DNA from: Brevibacterium gallinarum
GTDB lineage: Bacteria > Actinomycetota > Actinomycetes > Actinomycetales > Brevibacteriaceae
Reading direction: 5' to 3'
Assembly (NCBI RefSeq): GCF_014836885.1
Contig: NZ_JACSPY010000002.1
Span: 62,001-126,000, forward strand
Length of the DNA stretch: 64,000 nt
This document shows positions 50,954 to 59,491 of the stretch, in pieces; within the stretch, counting starts at the first letter, position 1, and every line of letters starts with the position of its first letter. A program made the position numbers and the translations under genes. The notes under the pieces were generated by a model. That model saw only the letters and a list, made by a program, of their open reading frames with translations, did no database searches and was not told the origin of the DNA.

Positions 50954-51692
50954 GCGCGCCGAAGACGCTCGATCCGATCCGCACGATCGTCGCACCCTCT
51001 TCGATGGCGAGGGCGAAGTCAGCGCTCATGCCCATCGACAGCTCCGTCGCACCCTCAGGCAGGGTCCCGTCGTCGATGAGCCGGTCGCGCAGCTGACGCA
51101 GATCGGCGTAGCTGGGGCGGATGACCTCGTCGCTCTCCCCGGGCAGCCCGATCGTCATGAGCCCGCGGATCCGTAGCCGGTCGAAAGAGGCCAGTGACTC
51201 GATGAACTCAGCCGCGGCCTCGGGAGCAGTGCCGAACTTCGAATCCTCACGCGAAGTGTTGACCTGGACGAGGATGTCGATCGAACGGTCGAGGACCTCC
51301 AGGCGGTTGTGTAGCTTCTCCGCCAGCGGCAGGTTGTCGACCGACTCGACACACGTGCACGAGTCGACGCGCAGCGTGTGATTGACTTTGTTGCGCTGCA
51401 GCGGCCCGATGAGGTGCGTCTCGTGCTCCAGATCAGCTAAGCCGTCGGCCTTGCCGGTCAGCTCCTGTACGCGGTTCTCGCCGATGAGCGTGAAACCGTG
51501 CTCGATCGCGACCCGGATCTTCTCCACCGGCTGCGTCTTCGTCGCCAGCATGATCCGCACATCCTCAGGTGTGCGTCCGGATCTCCGCGCCGCCTCGGCG
51601 GCCTGACCGGCCACCGCATCGAGACGGTCGCGGATCTTTTGAGCATGTTCGGAGGAGAGGGGCTCGGTGCTCATCGCGGCTGCATCGTTCAT
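50928..51692 (-). CDS. YggS/PROSC family PLP homeostasis protein
   Basis: 254 residues. PLP lysine in MLATKTQP (near residue 50), and the ELSMGMSADFALAIEEGATIVRIGSSVFG C-terminal motif of the family. It binds PLP without a known catalytic role and helps regulate vitamin B6 pools. It stands alone, away from its usual cell-division (sepF) context. A start at 51674 (MSTEPL) is also possible. One GGC-TTA-GCT leucine occurs near 51435. Confidence 0.88.
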   Translation of the reverse strand: MNDAAAMSTEPLSSEHAQKIRDRLDAVAGQAAEAARRSGRTPEDVRIMLATKTQPVEKIRVAIEHGFTLIGENRVQELTGKADGLADLEHETHLIGPLQRNKVNHTLRVDSCTCVESVDNLPLAEKLHNRLEVLDRSIDILVQVNTSREDSKFGTAPEAAAEFIESLASFDRLRIRGLMTIGLPGESDEVIRPSYADLRQLRDRLIDDGTLPEGATELSMGMSADFALAIEEGATIVRIGSSVFGARPPASSPT

Positions 51693-51789
51693 GACTCCAT
51701 CATGGCACTTCTCCTCTCTGTCGTGGCCGCCGCCTCGGGTGCTGCTGACACATATGACAGCTGTACGGCAGGCAGGTGAGCCCCGGTGG

Positions 51790-51801
51790 CACAATGAGGG
51801 T
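51790..51801 (+). promoter_or_regulatory. Predicted leaderless -10 element (variant)
   Basis: CACAAT, 6 nt, ATG 51802. No ribosome site. Confidence 0.35.
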
Positions 51802-53709
51802 ATGACTGACGCTCTGCGCCTGCGCGCTCCTGAACTCACCGGCCGCCGCTGGATCAACACCGGCGGCATCGACCTCAGCCTCGCCGACCTGCGCGGCAAG
51901 GTCGTGCTGCTGGACTTCTGGACCTTCTGCTGCATCAACTGCCTGCACGTGCTCGACGAGCTGCGCCCCATCGAGCAGAAGTACGCAGACGAGCTCGTCA
52001 TCATCGGCGTGCATTCCCCGAAGTTCGAGTTCGAGCGCACCGTCGAAGCCGTCGACAAGGCCGTCGAGCGCTACCAGGTCGAGCACATCGTCCTCGACGA
52101 CCCGGACCTTGAGACCTGGCAGGCGTATTCGGCCCGGGCCTGGCCGACCCTGGCCCTCATCGACCCAGAAGGCCACCTCGCCGCCTCGATGTCCGGCGAG
52201 GGACACGCTGCCGGGCTCGCCTCCCTCATCGAAGACCTCATCGAAGAGCATTCGGCCAAGGGCACCCTGCGCCGCGGCGACGACCCCTTCGTCCCGCCGG
52301 CGCCAGTCGAGACCGACCTGTTCTACCCCGGCAAGCTCATCCGGCTCACTACCAGCGAACACGCCGGCAACCTGCTCGTCGCCGACTCCGGGCACCACTC
52401 ACTCGTCGAATACGACCCGACCGGCAGCACCATCCTGCGCCGCTACGGCTCCGGGGAACGTGGTCGGACTGACGGGCCGGCAGAGACCGCCGAGCTGAGC
52501 GAACCCGGCGGCTTAGCCGAACTCCCGGCCGAGCTGGCAGCCGAGGTCGGCTATCACGTCGTCATCGCCGACACCGTCAACCACCTGCTGCGCGGCCTCA
52601 ACCTCGACACCGGTGAGATCTCGACGGTCGCCGGTACCGGCGAGCAGTACATGGTCGGCGCTGTCGACAACGTCACCGGCACCCACGGCGACACGGGCCG
52701 CTACGACGGCCCAGCCGATGCCATCAAGCTCTCCAGCCCCTGGGACGTCCACTACGCCGAGACCACCGGCGAGGTCGTCATCGCGATGGCCGGAAACCAC
52801 ACGATCTGGTCGTTCAACCCGCAGACCGGCACCATCCGGCTGCTGTCGGGCACGATGAACGAAGGACTCGTCGACGGTGACGCCGAAACCGCTTGGTACG
52901 CCCAGACCTCCGGCGTGGCAGCCGCTTCGGACGGCTGCGTGTGGCTGGCTGATTCCGAGACCTCGGCACTGCGACTGCTTGACCCGGCCACCGGTGTGGT
53001 CGAGTCGAAGCTCGGGCAGGGCCTGTTCGACTTCGGGTTCCGCGACGGAGCCGCCGCCGAGGCGCGCCTGCAGCATCCGCTCGGCGTCGCCGAACTGCCC
53101 GACGGGTCGGTGGCGATCGCCGACACCTATAACGGTGCGATCCGCCGCTACGAGCCCCGCACCGATGAGGTCACGACGTTGGCCCGCGGGCTCGACGAAC
53201 CGTCTGACATCCTCGTCCTGCCCGGCAGCGACGGCGAGCAGCCGAGCCTGCTCGTCGCCGAATCGGCAGCCCACCGGCTCACCCGGGTCGCCATCCCGGC
53301 TGAGGCACAGCATGTCGACGAGGGCGCCCAGCAGACCTCACGGCCGGCCACCGAGCTCGGCACCGGCACGCTGACCCTCACCGTCGGGTTCAGCGTGCCT
53401 GCCGGACAGAAGCTCGACGACCGGTTCGGCGACCCGACCCAGCTGCAGGTCTCGTCCACTCCGCCAGAGCTCATCACCGCTGGCGCCGGCGGTAGCGAAG
53501 GTTTGGAGCGGACGATCGAGATCGCCGATGGCATCGACTCCGGTGTCCTGCACATCACCGCCCGGGCCGCGGCCTGCGATGGCTCCGAGGACGGGGAGAT
53601 CCCGCTGCATGCGGCCTGCCACCTCTACCAGCAGGACTGGGGCATCCCGGTCACGCTGAGTGCTGATGGCCCGCACGAGCTGCGCCTCGACCTGCGCGGC
53701 ACCAGCTGA
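51802..53709 (+). CDS. Thioredoxin-like/NHL-repeat protein (NHLRC2 type)
   Basis: 635 residues. N-terminal thioredoxin-fold domain with C44-I-N-C47 (CCINC) and the cis-Pro region RAWPTLAL; then about six NHL beta-propeller repeats (about 175-500, as in LLVADSGHHSLVEYD); and a C-terminal beta domain. Human NHLRC2 has the same layout. No signal peptide, so cytoplasmic. Exact reaction unknown. A GGC-TTA-GCC codon set is at 52510. Confidence 0.85.
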   Translation: MTDALRLRAPELTGRRWINTGGIDLSLADLRGKVVLLDFWTFCCINCLHVLDELRPIEQKYADELVIIGVHSPKFEFERTVEAVDKAVERYQVEHIVLDDPDLETWQAYSARAWPTLALIDPEGHLAASMSGEGHAAGLASLIEDLIEEHSAKGTLRRGDDPFVPPAPVETDLFYPGKLIRLTTSEHAGNLLVADSGHHSLVEYDPTGSTILRRYGSGERGRTDGPAETAELSEPGGLAELPAELAAEVGYHVVIADTVNHLLRGLNLDTGEISTVAGTGEQYMVGAVDNVTGTHGDTGRYDGPADAIKLSSPWDVHYAETTGEVVIAMAGNHTIWSFNPQTGTIRLLSGTMNEGLVDGDAETAWYAQTSGVAAASDGCVWLADSETSALRLLDPATGVVESKLGQGLFDFGFRDGAAAEARLQHPLGVAELPDGSVAIADTYNGAIRRYEPRTDEVTTLARGLDEPSDILVLPGSDGEQPSLLVAESAAHRLTRVAIPAEAQHVDEGAQQTSRPATELGTGTLTLTVGFSVPAGQKLDDRFGDPTQLQVSSTPPELITAGAGGSEGLERTIEIADGIDSGVLHITARAAACDGSEDGEIPLHAACHLYQQDWGIPVTLSADGPHELRLDLRGTS

Positions 53710-53727
53710 GCGCCAGGCCGCAGACCG

Positions 53728-54711
53728 TCAGCTGCCGAGCTCGGCTCCACTGTTGGGCTCAACCCGCACCTCATCACCGGTGACGATCACCTCGGCACCG
53801 AGCGTGAACGGCACCTCCTCACGGAAGTCGAACTCGAACCCGGTGACGCTGTCACGGTAGGTGCCCGACACCTCGGCGACGGCAGGCGAGCGCACGAGCG
53901 AGAGCTGCGACCCGGAGCTGCGCAGGCTCACCTGCGGGTCCTCAAGCATCCGCCATGACACCTCGCCGAGGATCTCGTTCTCTGTCTCATAGCCGAAGGT
54001 ACAGCCGGTCGGCATGAGCGTCGTCGCCCTCACACAGCCAGCGAGGTGCTCCTCGATCTGGCGCTCGACCTCGGCGGTCAGCGCCGGGGTGGGGGTCGGC
54101 TGCAGGGCCACCCCCATGTCGTCGGAGCTGCTGGTGACCACCACCTGCTTGACCTCGGAGGTGAGGTATTCGGCGTTGAAGCCGATGTTGTAGCTCATGG
54201 GGAACAGCACCGGCACCGGCCCATCACCGGCCGGCACCTCGACCCCGTTGACATCGGCGGTGCCTGAGCCGCTGATCTGCAGCGACAGCTGCGGCCAGGA
54301 GTCGACGGCGATCGCCCAGCGCTCGAACAGCCCCCACGTCGCAGGCCCCTGCTGGAGAGTCAGATCGGTGGTGCGGGTGGCCGAGCCGAGGTTGTAGCGC
54401 ACGCGCACGCGGGCGGTGTCGCCGTCGCGTTCGCTGGCGGTGATCCGCACGTGCTCGGGAACGGCCGGGGCACCGGCGAGCACCGCATCGGTCAGCGCGT
54501 TCTGCGGGGTGCGCTCGCTGTGCGATGGGGCTGCGAGCATCCCGAGCGCGGCAGCGGCATCCCCGTCGGCCAGGGCTGCGAAATAGGCGTCGACAGCCCG
54601 GGCGGGGGAGTAGACGGTGAGGTTGAGCAGCGGCACCGCGGCTGCGGTGAGCGCGATGATGAGCAGGCCGGCGATGAGCAGCGCGCGGGCGCGCCCGACC
54701 ATTCGCCTCAT
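53728..54711 (-). CDS. Membrane-anchored extracytoplasmic protein
   Basis: 327 residues. One N-terminal helix (about 10-30) followed by a soluble domain of beta strands with two cysteines (AGCVRATTLMPTGC, near 230) that could form a disulfide. No family recognised; it looks like a substrate-anchored or lipid-associated accessory protein. AACAGG lies close to the ATG at 54711. It follows the ABC-like gene by 48 bp in the same direction. Confidence 0.65.
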   Translation of the reverse strand: MRRMVGRARALLIAGLLIIALTAAAVPLLNLTVYSPARAVDAYFAALADGDAAAALGMLAAPSHSERTPQNALTDAVLAGAPAVPEHVRITASERDGDTARVRVRYNLGSATRTTDLTLQQGPATWGLFERWAIAVDSWPQLSLQISGSGTADVNGVEVPAGDGPVPVLFPMSYNIGFNAEYLTSEVKQVVVTSSSDDMGVALQPTPTPALTAEVERQIEEHLAGCVRATTLMPTGCTFGYETENEILGEVSWRMLEDPQVSLRSSGSQLSLVRSPAVAEVSGTYRDSVTGFEFDFREEVPFTLGAEVIVTGDEVRVEPNSGAELGS

Positions 54712-54759
54712 CGCCTGTTCCCTCCGCTCTGCGCCGCCGGCCCGGTGGCCTGGGTGCGG

Positions 54760-55893
54760 CTAGTCCACCTCAACAGGATAGGCGTGCATGCGGGAGGTAT
54801 CGACCTCGATGTGCACCCGCGTGCCGACCCGCACGTTCGCCAGCGTCTCAGCGACGGTGGCACCGAGCCCGGGGTGCAGGACACCCCACTGCGGTGAGCA
54901 CTCCGTGCCCGAGGCGGTGGGCGCCTCGGCGTCGGAACCCGGACCGGGCTCCCGGTGAGGGGTGTCAGCCGGCAGTGAGCGGAAGTCGAGCACATCAGCG
55001 GTCATCGCCAGCCCCACCTCGGTGTCGGAGGGGGAGACGACGATCTGCAGACGCCCGCCGCGATCGCGGATGCCGACGATGAGCGCCTCGAAGACGGTCT
55101 CGGCGGTGAAGACGGGATCGAACTCGTCGAAGGACATCGTCGTCGCATCGGTGGGAATGGTGACGAAGACCTTGCCGTCGAGTTCGGTGCGGGCACGCAC
55201 CTGGGAGTGCCCGATCGAGAGCCAGCCGCGACGGGCCAGTCCGGAGAAGACGTTGACCCCGGCGAACGATGCCGCCAAGTTGCTGCGCGGGTTGCGCAGC
55301 ATGGCCGCCAGCTCACCGGAATCGGCGACCTGACCCTTCTCGACGACGACCGCGGTTCCCCCGGTGGTCGCGGCGTCGAGGAGGTCGTTGCTGGCCAGCA
55401 CGAGCCCGAGCCCGAACTCCTCGCACACTCCGAGCAGTCTTCCTCGCACACCTGCTCGAAGGTCACCGGGCAGACCGGCGAAGGGATTGTCCAGGATGGG
55501 CCACTGCGCGCCGCTGACGAGCGCTGCCGCCAGATGCAGGCGCACGCGCGTGTCGGGGCCGAGATCGCCCAGCCGGGAGCGGCGCAGCCGGTCATAGGAG
55601 AGGCCGTAGGCGTCCAGGGCATGATCCGGATCGACCGGCTCGGGTTCACCCAGCTGAGGTGTCCCCGAACCGGTGATCCGGCGGAGGTAGGCGGTCACGC
55701 TGAGTCTGCGTGCCCCGTCAGGTGCCGGCACCACAGCGGTGCCGGGCAGCGCAGCCACCCTCTCAAGCACATGGGAGACATCGTCCCGGTCGCCCATGAC
55801 GACGAGACGGCCCCCGCGATCAAGCGGAGCGGAGACGAGCGGTCGCCCGGACACCTCGACTGTGTGGGCAGCGAGGTGTCCGGGGTCGTGCAT
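54760..55893 (-). CDS. ABC ATPase-like protein that lacks Walker A and the catalytic Glu, with a TOBE-like tail
   Basis: 377 residues. The middle (about 95-230) follows the layout of a ModC/CysA-type ABC ATPase: an LSYDRLRRSRLGDLGPDTRVRLHLAAAL signature region, then PILDNPFAGL in place of LLLDEPxxxL, a Walker-B-like strand whose Glu is Asn, and a switch-like region ending in AVVVEKGQVADSGE. No GxxGxGKS/T P-loop is seen before it. The C-terminal part has a TOBE-like beta domain with TTMSFDEFDPVF. I therefore read it as a degenerate ATPase that may have kept a regulatory or binding role. The 12-mer is in frame as TASG (54908). GTG 55899 is an alternative start. Confidence 0.65.
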   Translation of the reverse strand: MHDPGHLAAHTVEVSGRPLVSAPLDRGGRLVVMGDRDDVSHVLERVAALPGTAVVPAPDGARRLSVTAYLRRITGSGTPQLGEPEPVDPDHALDAYGLSYDRLRRSRLGDLGPDTRVRLHLAAALVSGAQWPILDNPFAGLPGDLRAGVRGRLLGVCEEFGLGLVLASNDLLDAATTGGTAVVVEKGQVADSGELAAMLRNPRSNLAASFAGVNVFSGLARRGWLSIGHSQVRARTELDGKVFVTIPTDATTMSFDEFDPVFTAETVFEALIVGIRDRGGRLQIVVSPSDTEVGLAMTADVLDFRSLPADTPHREPGPGSDAEAPTASGTECSPQWGVLHPGLGATVAETLANVRVGTRVHIEVDTSRMHAYPVEVD

Positions 55894-55925
55894 CGTCACA
55901 GCGGCCTGCCTTCTGAACTCTCAGC

Positions 55926-57521
55926 TCAGATGTCGGCAGGTCCGTTGCCGCCGGCGGTGCGGCGGCGGGTGATGACGACAGCGGCCGCGCCGATGACGAG
56001 CAGGCCTGCGCCCATCGCCAGTCCGGTCAGCTCGGCACCGGTGCGCGGCAGATCTGTGCCACCGGAGGTGCCCTTCTTCGTGTCGCCGGTCGTCTCATCG
56101 CCGACCGACGAGCCGTTGGTGATGACGGTGAAGCTGCCGTGCAGCGCCTCGTCACCATCAGCTGCCGCGTCGGACGGGTGGACGGTGACGTTGTACTGGC
56201 CGAGCACCGGGGTGGTCACCGCACGCACCCGGAACGCAGCCACGCCGTTGTCATCGGCGGTGACCTCCGTGGTGTACTGCTTGACCTTGCCCTGGGCGTG
56301 GTTGACGACCATGGTGATCTTCTGGCCCGGCTCGAAGTTCTCACCGATGATCTTGACGCCGTCCTTGCCGAAATCGGCAGAGGCGATCTCCAGCGGATCG
56401 ATCGTCAGCTTCGGTGCGGCCTTCTGCTCATCCGAGTCCGTCGGCTGGCCGGTGGGCACCGGCGACTTGCTCGGCGCGGTCGTCTCCGATGGGGTCTCAG
56501 AAGGCGTGGCGCTCGGGGTGTCGCTCGGGGTTGCCGACTCCGAGGGATCGCTCGTGGCAGACGGGCTGTCCGACGGGCTCGGGGTGCCTGTCGGGGTCGG
56601 CTCCTCGGTCGCGGCAGCGGTGACATCGAAGGTGGTCGTTGCGGCCTTCTCTGCACCCTCGGCCTTCACCTCGACGGTGTAGGTGCCGGGCTTGACGGCG
56701 ATCTCGAGCGGAGAATCGCTGTCGCCGCTGGCCGGTGTGGCCAGGGCGTCGGCGGTGCGCGCGCCCTTGACGGTGAACGCGAGCTTGCCGTCCTTGTCGG
56801 TGGTCACCTCGGCCTCGGCAGTCTGCGGCGCCTCGCCGTTCTCAGCCGGCGCCTTGACGGTGACAGTGGTCTTGAGGTTGGCGGTGAATCCCTCGCCGGT
56901 GAACTCGATGCCCTTGTCCAGGAAGGCCTTCTCATCGACCTCGGCAGCGCTGGCCTTGACCTCACCGATCTCCGGCTTGGGATTCTCGGTCGGCGTGGCG
57001 CTCGGGGTCTCAGACGGGGTCGTGGTCTCTGAGGGAGTCTCAGACGGTGTTGCCGACGGTGTTGGGGCGGGCGACTCCGAATCGGAGACGACCGTGAAGG
57101 TGACTTCGGTCGATTCGGTCTTCGTGTCGTTGCCGACCAGCTTGAGCTTGTACTCACCGAGCGGCACCGTGGCGTCACCGCTGGTGGTAAAGAAGTACGA
57201 TCCGTTGACTTCGCCCTTGTCGTTGACAGTCAGCTTCTGGTCTGCCGGGTACTCGGTTCCGTCGGTTCCGGTGACGACCACACGGGCGGTCTTGTCACCG
57301 TCGAACCCGGATCCGGAGAACCTGATTCCCTTGTCCTTGTTGGCGATGTCGGACTGCGTGACAGTCTCAGATTCGACGGTGGCTTCGGGTTTCTTCGTGT
57401 CGCCCTGCGCGGGCGGACTGTCGGGCGCAGTGCTGGTGGACGCGACGGCTGGTACGGCAAACATGCCGGAAACCGCTACGGCGACTGCGGGGGCAAGCAC
57501 AAGACTCTTGGAAGTCTTCAC
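55926..57521 (-). CDS. LPXTG-anchored surface protein
   Basis: 531 residues. Signal peptide at 1-27 (AVAVAVSGMFAVPAVAS), then three Ig-like or beta-rich repeat regions separated by Ser/Thr/Pro-rich linkers (TPSETPSETTTPSETPSATP and similar), and a C-terminal sorting signal: LPRTG near 496, a hydrophobic helix, and RRR. A class of sortase-anchored adhesin or coat proteins fits. GTG 57521 is the start. The sortase itself is not in the window. Confidence 0.85.
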   Translation of the reverse strand: MKTSKSLVLAPAVAVAVSGMFAVPAVASTSTAPDSPPAQGDTKKPEATVESETVTQSDIANKDKGIRFSGSGFDGDKTARVVVTGTDGTEYPADQKLTVNDKGEVNGSYFFTTSGDATVPLGEYKLKLVGNDTKTESTEVTFTVVSDSESPAPTPSATPSETPSETTTPSETPSATPTENPKPEIGEVKASAAEVDEKAFLDKGIEFTGEGFTANLKTTVTVKAPAENGEAPQTAEAEVTTDKDGKLAFTVKGARTADALATPASGDSDSPLEIAVKPGTYTVEVKAEGAEKAATTTFDVTAAATEEPTPTGTPSPSDSPSATSDPSESATPSDTPSATPSETPSETTAPSKSPVPTGQPTDSDEQKAAPKLTIDPLEIASADFGKDGVKIIGENFEPGQKITMVVNHAQGKVKQYTTEVTADDNGVAAFRVRAVTTPVLGQYNVTVHPSDAAADGDEALHGSFTVITNGSSVGDETTGDTKKGTSGGTDLPRTGAELTGLAMGAGLLVIGAAAVVITRRRTAGGNGPADI

Positions 57522-57753
57522 AGTTCGGCCTTTCGGTTGTGGAGGCTACGTCCACGCAGAAGGCGACGAAGTGCGTCCAGGGATGACCCTGGCATTCCCG
57601 GCTTCCTTTGGTCACAAAGGGGGAAGGCACCATCGGCGCGGGCGTAATGTCACAACCCACTGTAGAGCATCTGTCCAGCTCTCGGTGAGTTTTCTGTGAA
57701 CCAGCCCGCTGGAAAGTGACGAAATCGTTGCCAAATCGCGATAGATTGGCAGG
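57522..57753. other. 232-bp divergent spacer between the LPXTG gene and dcd
   Basis: Contains a CCAGGG-TCAT-CCCTGG hairpin on the minus strand and, near 57640-57670, a TTGTGACAT sequence that could be a -35 region for the LPXTG gene. The dcd promoter is listed separately. No gene seen. Confidence 0.5.
57742..57753 (+). promoter_or_regulatory. Predicted leaderless -10 element of dcd
   Basis: TAGATT (57742-57747), 6 nt, GTG 57754. Confidence 0.5.
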
Positions 57754-58371
57754 GTGACTCTGCTATCTGATCGTGACATTCGCGCCGAGATCGACGCCGG
57801 GAACGTGCGTCTGGACCCCTACGACCCGGAGATGATCCAGCCGGCGAGCATCGACGTGTGCCTCGACCGCTACTTCCGGCTCTTCGACAACCACAAGTAC
57901 TCCGTCATCGATCCCTCCCAGGAGCAGCCGGAGCTCACCCGCTTCGTCGAAGTCGACCCCGAAGGCCCCTTCGTCCTGCACCCCGGGGAATTCGTCCTCG
58001 CCTCGACGCTCGAGCTCATCTCCCTGCCCGACACCATCGCCGCCCGGCTCGAAGGCAAGTCCTCGCTCGGCCGGCTCGGCCTGCTGACCCACTCGACGGC
58101 CGGCTTCATCGACCCCGGCTTCTCCGGGCACGTCACCCTGGAGCTGTCCAACGTGGCGACCCTGCCGATCACCCTGTGGCCGGGCATGAAGATCGGCCAG
58201 ATGTGCTTCTTCGCCCTGTCCTCACCAGCCGAGCACCCCTACGGTTCGGATGCCGCCCGCAAGAACCGCTACCAGGGCCAGCGCGGACCCACCGCCTCGC
58301 GGGCGTTCATGAACTTCCACCGCGCGCCCATCCGCAGCGCGCCGGTGACCGGAAACGGCCCGGCAGGCTGA
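57754..58371 (+). CDS. dcd: dCTP deaminase (possibly bifunctional dUTP-forming type)
   Basis: 205 residues. The catalytic motif [28 protein letters not shown] and the SNVATLPI stretch define the dCTP deaminase/dUTPase fold. Actinobacterial relatives (Mycobacterium Dcd) convert dCTP straight to dUMP. GTG start with a -10 box 6 nt upstream. It is followed after 10 nt by a gene of unknown function. Confidence 0.9.
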   Translation: MTLLSDRDIRAEIDAGNVRLDPYDPEMIQPASIDVCLDRYFRLFDNHKYSVIDPSQEQPELTRFVEVDPEGPFVLHPGEFVLASTLELISLPDTIAARLEGKSSLGRLGLLTHSTAGFIDPGFSGHVTLELSNVATLPITLWPGMKIGQMCFFALSSPAEHPYGSDAARKNRYQGQRGPTASRAFMNFHRAPIRSAPVTGNGPAG

Positions 58372-58381
58372 CGCCGCTGCC

Positions 58382-59377
58382 ATGAGTGCTCCTGCCGCCC
58401 CGGACCCGCGCAGTCCCGAAGCCCTGGCCGGTGAGCACCTGCTCATCGTCGACGCCGGCTTAGAGGCCAGCGACGTCATCGCGCTGCTGTCGAACCTCTA
58501 CCCGCGGCTGCCCGAACCCGAGGCGGTGGCACCGGCGACCAGCACCGCTCCGGAGGTGCTGCGCTGGCGGATGACCCGCCACTCGGCGCTCAAAGGACCA
58601 ATCTACCTGCCGGCCGAGGCCCGCACCCGCCTCGGGCTGCCCGACTGGGCCGACGTCGTCTTCGCCCTGTCCTGCCCGCGCGACCGCGAGGATGCCCCGC
58701 CGCCGGAGTGGTACTCCGATGCCGACGGCCTCGAACGCCACTTCCCCGACGGCCTGCCCGAACGCGAAGAGGGCCGGTCACTGGCCGCGCTCATCGCGCT
58801 CGCCCGCCGCCTGCACGTCGCCGTCCGGCTGGCAGACGAGACCGGGCGGATCAACCGGATCATCACCCCGGATCCCGAATCCCACATCGACATCTTCGTC
58901 TACTCCCCGTACTGGCTGGCCCCCGATGTGCTGCTGACCCGGCTGCGCGAGATGGAGCCGACTGCCGAACTGCCCGGCCCTCTGAGCGCTGAGCAGGAGG
59001 CCCGGGTCAGCGAGCTCATCGCCTCCGGCATCGTCGACCCCGACGAACCCGTCGTGCTCGATGGCTATGAGGTCACCGTCAGCCTCGATGAGCTGGGCCC
59101 GGCCGCCGGCAGCATCGCGGTGCGCGTCAGCGTCGAGACCGCGCTGCCGCGCATCGTCACCGAACACCTCGGCGAGACGGCGGTGTGCTACCACCTGACC
59201 TGGATCGACACCGATGACCGCCGCTACGACCGGCAGCCCGGCGCGTGGCTGTCGAACCTGCGCCGCACTGCCGCTGTCCGGCTTGAGGAGATGGCCGCCT
59301 CCGTCATCTCCGGGACCGCCGGCATCGCGGTGGACGAGAGCGGTTTCCTCGTCACGGAGAACCAGCTGCGCGGCTGA
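58382..59377 (+). CDS. Conserved actinobacterial protein of unknown function
   Basis: 331 residues, soluble, acidic. Seen: an N-terminal LLIVDAGLEASDVIALLSNLYPRLP region, a central LHVAVRLADETGRI segment, and FVYSPYWLAPDVLLTRLREM. I do not recognise a catalytic motif. The 12-mer at 58517 is in frame (PEAV). It sits in the same direction between dcd and the mrp operon; co-transcription with dcd is likely from the 10-nt gap. Confidence 0.65.
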   Translation: MSAPAAPDPRSPEALAGEHLLIVDAGLEASDVIALLSNLYPRLPEPEAVAPATSTAPEVLRWRMTRHSALKGPIYLPAEARTRLGLPDWADVVFALSCPRDREDAPPPEWYSDADGLERHFPDGLPEREEGRSLAALIALARRLHVAVRLADETGRINRIITPDPESHIDIFVYSPYWLAPDVLLTRLREMEPTAELPGPLSAEQEARVSELIASGIVDPDEPVVLDGYEVTVSLDELGPAAGSIAVRVSVETALPRIVTEHLGETAVCYHLTWIDTDDRRYDRQPGAWLSNLRRTAAVRLEEMAASVISGTAGIAVDESGFLVTENQLRG

Positions 59378-59491
59378 CAGGACGGCGGATCTGATGACGA
59401 TGCTGACCAGCCCGATCCCCTCGCCGCTTTCCACCGGCACCGGCAGATATGCCAGAATAGATGCGTGGACCGCTAGGGGTGAGGTGACAGC

